From the NCBI GenBank assembly GCA_002839765.1, contig PGYR01000004.1, positions 1-45,054 on the forward strand: a stretch of DNA of 45,054 bases. Direction: 5' to 3'. The notes beneath the pieces are model-generated. The model saw nothing but the letters and a program-made list of their open reading frames with translations. It ran no database searches and was not told the DNA's origin. The position numbers and the translations under genes were made by a program. Source of the stretch: Ignavibacteriae bacterium HGW-Ignavibacteriae-4. Lineage in GTDB: Bacteria > Bacteroidota > Ignavibacteria > Kapaibacteriales > UBA2268. Each line of letters starts with the position of its first letter. Within the stretch, counting starts at the first letter, position 1. Shown here one piece after another: positions 41,325 through 45,054 of this stretch.

Positions 41325-42413
41325 ATGAACGCGATAGAAAGTAAAATCAAGATAAAAAGAACAGAAAGTAGTAAAATAGAAAATGTAAATTGGGATGCGT
41401 TAGGATTTGGAAAAGTCTTTTCGGATCATATATTTGTAGCTGACTTCATAAATGGTCAGTGGGAAGATGGGAAGATAATCCCATATAGCACAATGGCATT
41501 TGAGCCAACTATGTGTACATTGCACTATGGTCAAACTATATTCGAAGGTTTAAAAGCATACTTAGATATAGATGGTAGTATAAATATATTTAGACCAGAT
41601 AGAAATGCAATTCGATTGAATAACTCTGCAACTAGATTGGTAATGCCAGAGTACCCCGAAGAAAAATTCTTAGAAGCGATTAATGATTTAGTAGAAGTAG
41701 AGAAAGATTGGATACCTAAGCAGCGAGGTCAAGCGTTGTACCTTCGCCCTGTTATGTTTGGTTCAAGTAATTTCTTAGGAGTTCATAGCTCTGAGAATTA
41801 CAAATTGGTAATCATTTGTTCTCCTGTTGCCTCTTATTATGCTGCTGGGTTGAAACCTGTCAGCATTCTAGTTTCTCACGAGTATGTAAGAGCGGTACGT
41901 GGCGGTTTGGGTATGGCTAAAACTGCAGCAAACTATGCTGCGTCTCTATTAGCTGGGAAAGAAGCAAAAGCAAAAGGATTCGATCAAGTATTGTGGCTAG
42001 ACGGTGTTCACCAAGAGTATGTAGATGAAGTAGGTGCAATGAATATTATGTTCGTCATCGGCGATGAGCTAGTAACTCCTACATTAGATCAAGGTTCTAT
42101 ATTACCAGGTGTAACTAGAGAGACCGTATTAGCTTTGGCTAAGGAAAAAGGTTTGAAAACTTCAGAAAGAAGAATCAGAATATCGGAAGTATATGACGCA
42201 CACGAACGTGGCGAATTGAAAGAAATATTCGGTACGGGGACTGCTGCTGTTATATCACCTGTCGGCAAGCTGAATTACAAAGGAAAAGAAATAATAATTA
42301 ATAACAATGAAATAGGCCCTGTCGCTCATGATATGTACGAAACTATCGTAGGTATTCAGAGAGGCGAAACAGAAGATAGTCATGGCTGGATACATAAAGT
42401 GTCTTCTATTTAA
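41325..42413 (+). CDS. ilvE: Branched-chain amino acid aminotransferase
   Basis: IlvE transfers amino groups between glutamate and the 2-oxo acids of valine, leucine and isoleucine using pyridoxal phosphate. ATG 41325, preceded by GGAG, is preferred over ATG 41313, giving 362 residues. Motifs are 'TMCTLHYGQTIFEGLKAY', 'LYLRPVMFGSSNFLG', 'RGGLGMAKTAANYAAS' (PLP-lysine K199), 'DEVGAMNIMFV' and 'GTGTAAVISPVGKL'. The length and order are those of BCAT group II (bacterial-eukaryotic type). It ends at a clear terminator. Confidence 0.95.
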   Translation: MNAIESKIKIKRTESSKIENVNWDALGFGKVFSDHIFVADFINGQWEDGKIIPYSTMAFEPTMCTLHYGQTIFEGLKAYLDIDGSINIFRPDRNAIRLNNSATRLVMPEYPEEKFLEAINDLVEVEKDWIPKQRGQALYLRPVMFGSSNFLGVHSSENYKLVIICSPVASYYAAGLKPVSILVSHEYVRAVRGGLGMAKTAANYAASLLAGKEAKAKGFDQVLWLDGVHQEYVDEVGAMNIMFVIGDELVTPTLDQGSILPGVTRETVLALAKEKGLKTSERRIRISEVYDAHERGELKEIFGTGTAAVISPVGKLNYKGKEIIINNNEIGPVAHDMYETIVGIQRGETEDSHGWIHKVSSI

Positions 42414-42433
42414 TAGAAATTGTATAAATTTGT

Positions 42434-42467
42434 AAAAGGCAGCTTGGCAATAAGTTGCCTTTTTTTT
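42434..42467 (+). terminator. Rho-independent terminator after ilvE
   Basis: AAAAGGCAGCTT (42434-42445) pairs with AAGTTGCCTTTT (42452-42463) around GGCAAT as a 12-bp stem with one G-T pair, followed by T to 42467. Confidence 0.9.
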
Positions 42468-42541
42468 ATTATAATCGTATTAAACTAATATACTTAATGT
42501 CCGTCTTACGTTCATTAAGTAAAAAATAAATCAAGATAAGA

Positions 42542-44986
42542 ATGGCAAAGCAAGAAGAAGTATTAAAATCGATAGTAGATGCGGAAATGAAAAGCGTAGA
42601 GATACCAGAGAGTTTGACGGTATTACCATTGCGCGAGATGATATTATTTCCGAACATGATATTCCCTGTACTGATAGGTAGAACTTCTTCGCTGAAGGCA
42701 ATAGCTAAGGCGATAGATAATGATAAGTTCATTTTTCTCTCAAGTCAGAAAGATTCGAATATAGAAGAACCAACAATAGGTGATATCAATGAGTATGGTA
42801 CAATTGGAAAAATAATCCAAGTTCTGAGATTACCGAATAATTTGCTAAAAGTACTGATAGAAGGTATGTTCCACGCTAAAATCAAAAAGCCTATCGAGAA
42901 TGGCGAATGTATGGAAGCCCTTATAGAGCAAATACCAGTTAAATACAACGAAAGGGATAAAGACACACGCGAGTTGATACATCAGACGGGAGAAATATTC
43001 AAAGAATATGTTTTTTCGAAAGATAATCTGCCACCTGATTTGGTAAGTGCTTTTGATAATATTGATGATCCCGTTCGCAAGATGTATTACGCCGCTGCCA
43101 ATATGCAAGCAGATATTAAGGAAAAGCAACGCATACTCAATCATAGATTTCTTAAATCTCAATACACGGAATTATTAAAGCTATTAACAGCTAAGATAGA
43201 GCTGTCGAGAATACAAAATCAGGTTGGCGAAAGAGTAAGTGATTCTATTCAGAAGACTCAACGTGCTTTCTACATAAGAGAACAAATAAAAGCACTCCAA
43301 AAAGAACTGGGCGAAGACGAAGAGGCAGAACCAGAAATAGAACAATTACGCAAAATGCTAGATGAAGCTGATTTGCCAAAGCACGCTCGTGAGAAGGCAG
43401 ATGAGGAGCTGAATAGATTAAGAAAGACACCTCAGATGTCGCCCGAATTTTCTGTAAATAGAAATTTCTTGGAGCTAATGGCTCAGTTACCTTGGAACAA
43501 AGCATCTAAAGATAACTTAGATATTAATCACGTTCAGAAAGTGCTAGACGAAGACCACTACGATTTAGAAAAGCCAAAAGAAAGAATAACTGAATTCATA
43601 TCTGTATTGAATCTGGCTGGAGCTTTGAAACGTCAGATTATATGTTTCGTTGGCCCTCCCGGTGTTGGTAAAACTTCCTTAGCAAAATCAATCGCAAGAG
43701 CATTGGATAGAGAGTTCGTACGATTTTCATTAGGTGGTGTGCGCGATGAAGCCGAGATACGAGGACATAGAAGGACTTATATTGGTTCTATGCCCGGTAA
43801 GATAATCCAATCTATGAAAAAAGCAGGCACTAGAAATCCAGTTATATTGCTAGATGAAATAGACAAACTAGCTTCAGATTTCAGAGGCGACCCTGCATCA
43901 GCATTACTCGAGGTATTAGACCCAGAACAAAACATCAACTTCAATGACCACTACTTAGAAGTGGATTATGATTTATCGAACGTGCTATTCATCACGACAG
44001 CTAATGTGTTACACAATATACCACAACCTTTGCTAGACAGAATGGAAGTCATTCAGCTTACGTCTTATCTGGATCACGACAAATTAGAAATTGCTAAGAA
44101 ACATATTATTCCGAAGTTAATAAAGGAATATGGTTTTGACAATATAAAAATCAAGTTCGAAGATAAAGCTATAACACGTATGATAACGGAATACACTCGT
44201 GAAGCTGGTGTTCGTAATTTGGAACGAACAATAGCAAATGTATTTAGAAAGTTAGCTAAAGAAATAGTAGTGCAATATGGAGATAAAGTAAAAGATAAAA
44301 CCATAGCTTTAAAAGACAATCCTGAATTCACGAAAAAATATAAGAATAAAGAAATAGTAATAACTCCTGCAAAAGTAGAAGAATACTTAAAAGCACCGAA
44401 GCATAAGCTGAAAAAAGAAGATTTGAAAGACAAAGTAGGTGTAGCAACTGGACTAGCTTGGACTAGCACAGGTGGAGATTTACTACCAATAGAAGTTAAT
44501 ATAATGCCAAGCAAAAGCGAAAAGCTAACCCTAACTGGTAAGCTAGGCGATGTGATGAAAGAGTCTGGTATGGCTGCGCTATCTTATGTGAGAGCTAACT
44601 ACGAGTCATTAGGTGTACCCGAAGAGTTCACCAAAGGAATGGAAATACATATACACGTTCCAGAAGGAGCAATACCTAAGGATGGGCCATCTGCTGGTAT
44701 AACTATGTGTACTGCACTAGTCTCTGCGGCTACTAATAAAGCTGTGAAAGGAAATGTCGCTATGACTGGCGAAATAACTCTTCGTGGTAATATATTACCA
44801 ATTGGGGGTCTTAGCGAGAAGCTATTAGCTGCTAAGAAACGAGGAATTAAGAAAGTATTAGTTCCTTTTGATAATAAAAGAGATGTTGAAGAAATAGATG
44901 CTTTCATTAAGAAAGGATTAGAAATAATCTTCGTTGAGCATATAACAGATGCGCTTCCACACAGTATTGTAAAATGGAAAAAATAG
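42542..44986 (+). CDS. lon: ATP-dependent Lon protease (LonA)
   Basis: The 814-residue length is typical of LonA. The N-terminal LAN domain starts 'TVLPLREMILFPNMIFPVLIGR'. The coiled helical region (about 190-300) precedes the AAA+ module, with Walker A GPPGVGKTS at 371-379 and Walker B 'VILLDEIDKLASD' (about 434-446). 'FVRFSLGGVRDEAEIRGHRRTYIGSMPG' is diagnostic of Lon. The protease domain has the catalytic Ser717 in DGPSAG and Lys760 in GGLSEKLLAA. Lon degrades misfolded and regulatory proteins in the cytoplasm. The ATG has only a weak upstream AAGATAAG. It sits 128 bases after the ilvE stop, beyond the terminator. Confidence 0.97.
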   Translation: MAKQEEVLKSIVDAEMKSVEIPESLTVLPLREMILFPNMIFPVLIGRTSSLKAIAKAIDNDKFIFLSSQKDSNIEEPTIGDINEYGTIGKIIQVLRLPNNLLKVLIEGMFHAKIKKPIENGECMEALIEQIPVKYNERDKDTRELIHQTGEIFKEYVFSKDNLPPDLVSAFDNIDDPVRKMYYAAANMQADIKEKQRILNHRFLKSQYTELLKLLTAKIELSRIQNQVGERVSDSIQKTQRAFYIREQIKALQKELGEDEEAEPEIEQLRKMLDEADLPKHAREKADEELNRLRKTPQMSPEFSVNRNFLELMAQLPWNKASKDNLDINHVQKVLDEDHYDLEKPKERITEFISVLNLAGALKRQIICFVGPPGVGKTSLAKSIARALDREFVRFSLGGVRDEAEIRGHRRTYIGSMPGKIIQSMKKAGTRNPVILLDEIDKLASDFRGDPASALLEVLDPEQNINFNDHYLEVDYDLSNVLFITTANVLHNIPQPLLDRMEVIQLTSYLDHDKLEIAKKHIIPKLIKEYGFDNIKIKFEDKAITRMITEYTREAGVRNLERTIANVFRKLAKEIVVQYGDKVKDKTIALKDNPEFTKKYKNKEIVITPAKVEEYLKAPKHKLKKEDLKDKVGVATGLAWTSTGGDLLPIEVNIMPSKSEKLTLTGKLGDVMKESGMAALSYVRANYESLGVPEEFTKGMEIHIHVPEGAIPKDGPSAGITMCTALVSAATNKAVKGNVAMTGEITLRGNILPIGGLSEKLLAAKKRGIKKVLVPFDNKRDVEEIDAFIKKGLEIIFVEHITDALPHSIVKWKK

Positions 44987-45014
44987 TAAATTAGAATTAA
45001 TATAAGATTGAATT

Positions 45015-45054
45015 ATGGATTTAAAAAATAGAATAGAGAACCTCGATAATCCGA
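45015..45054 (+). CDS. Start of a gene cut by the right edge
   Basis: ATG 45015 opens 13 codons (MDLKNRIENLDNP) to the window edge, on the same strand as lon and 28 bases after its stop. Too little is visible to assign a function. Confidence 0.45.
   Translation, partial: MDLKNRIENLDNP

Noticed and set aside
1-45054. CRISPR array, prophage, insertion sequence, integron or secretion-effector cluster
   Set aside because: No regularly spaced repeats, transposase, integrase or phage structural genes were seen on either strand.

Overview
The window is about 45 kb of AT-rich bacterial chromosome (roughly one third G+C by eye). It looks like ordinary housekeeping and accessory chromosome, not a phage, plasmid or defence island. 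Several proteins end in type IX secretion system (T9SS) sorting domains. There are PKD domains, Kre9-like and lectin-like surface modules, a Bat (VWA) operon, LipB and an ECF sigma factor. This points to the Bacteroidota/Ignavibacteriota/Kapabacteria side of the FCB group. Many genes have recognisable Shine-Dalgarno sequences (for example AAGGAG before 39581 and GGAG before 14901 and 41325), which is less typical of classical Bacteroidota and hints at Kapabacteria or Ignavibacteria relatives. That placement is inference, not a measured result.

Layout. 1-2.9 kb: the tail of a T9SS cargo gene, a BatD-like/BatA pair, lipB and a tRNA-Gly, all on the plus strand. 3-8 kb: a secreted TlpA-like thioredoxin, a class II Fic protein with a cluster of repeated operator-like sites at its start, a secreted HExxH protein and glycogen synthase. 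8-11.8 kb: panB overlapped by a lipoprotein with one CX4CH heme-type motif, then an ABC exporter operon ending in a LolA-like secreted protein, closed by a bidirectional terminator. 11.9-16.7 kb: a redoxin/DsbD-alpha-like pair, a T9SS-exported sugar-dehydrogenase-like propeller, a TenA/CADD-like protein and tryptophan 2,3-dioxygenase.

17-26.5 kb: two coupled surface-protein genes, an FMN reductase, DoxX and an ECF sigma factor diverging from a region with two palindromes, a CcoI/FixI-type copper ATPase, MarC, and a decayed T9SS gene with an in-frame stop. A 51-bp leader is shared by the first surface-protein gene (17020-17070) and the decayed gene (26433-26483, opposite strand), 42/51 identical. 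26.6-36.9 kb: a DUF819 membrane protein, murQ with a small lipoprotein, a BtuF-like protein without signal peptide, a T9SS lectin-like protein, a FutA-like iron-binding lipoprotein, a Bax-inhibitor-1 family protein with an acidic TPR protein, and a MATE transporter. 37-45 kb: a DUF922-like/beta-barrel protein, a secreted phosphoesterase, an M49-family peptidase lipoprotein, ilvE, lon and the start of one more gene.

The genes suggest a heterotroph with a Gram-negative envelope that recycles muropeptide sugars (MurQ), stores glycogen (GlgA), degrades tryptophan (TDO), handles copper for a cbb3-type oxidase (CcoI) and displays many large proteins through T9SS. I found no CRISPR array, intact insertion sequence, prophage or clearly new multi-gene system. 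The least explained signals are non-coding: the duplicated leader, the Fic operator cluster, the DoxX/sigma palindromes and two structured intergenic regions.
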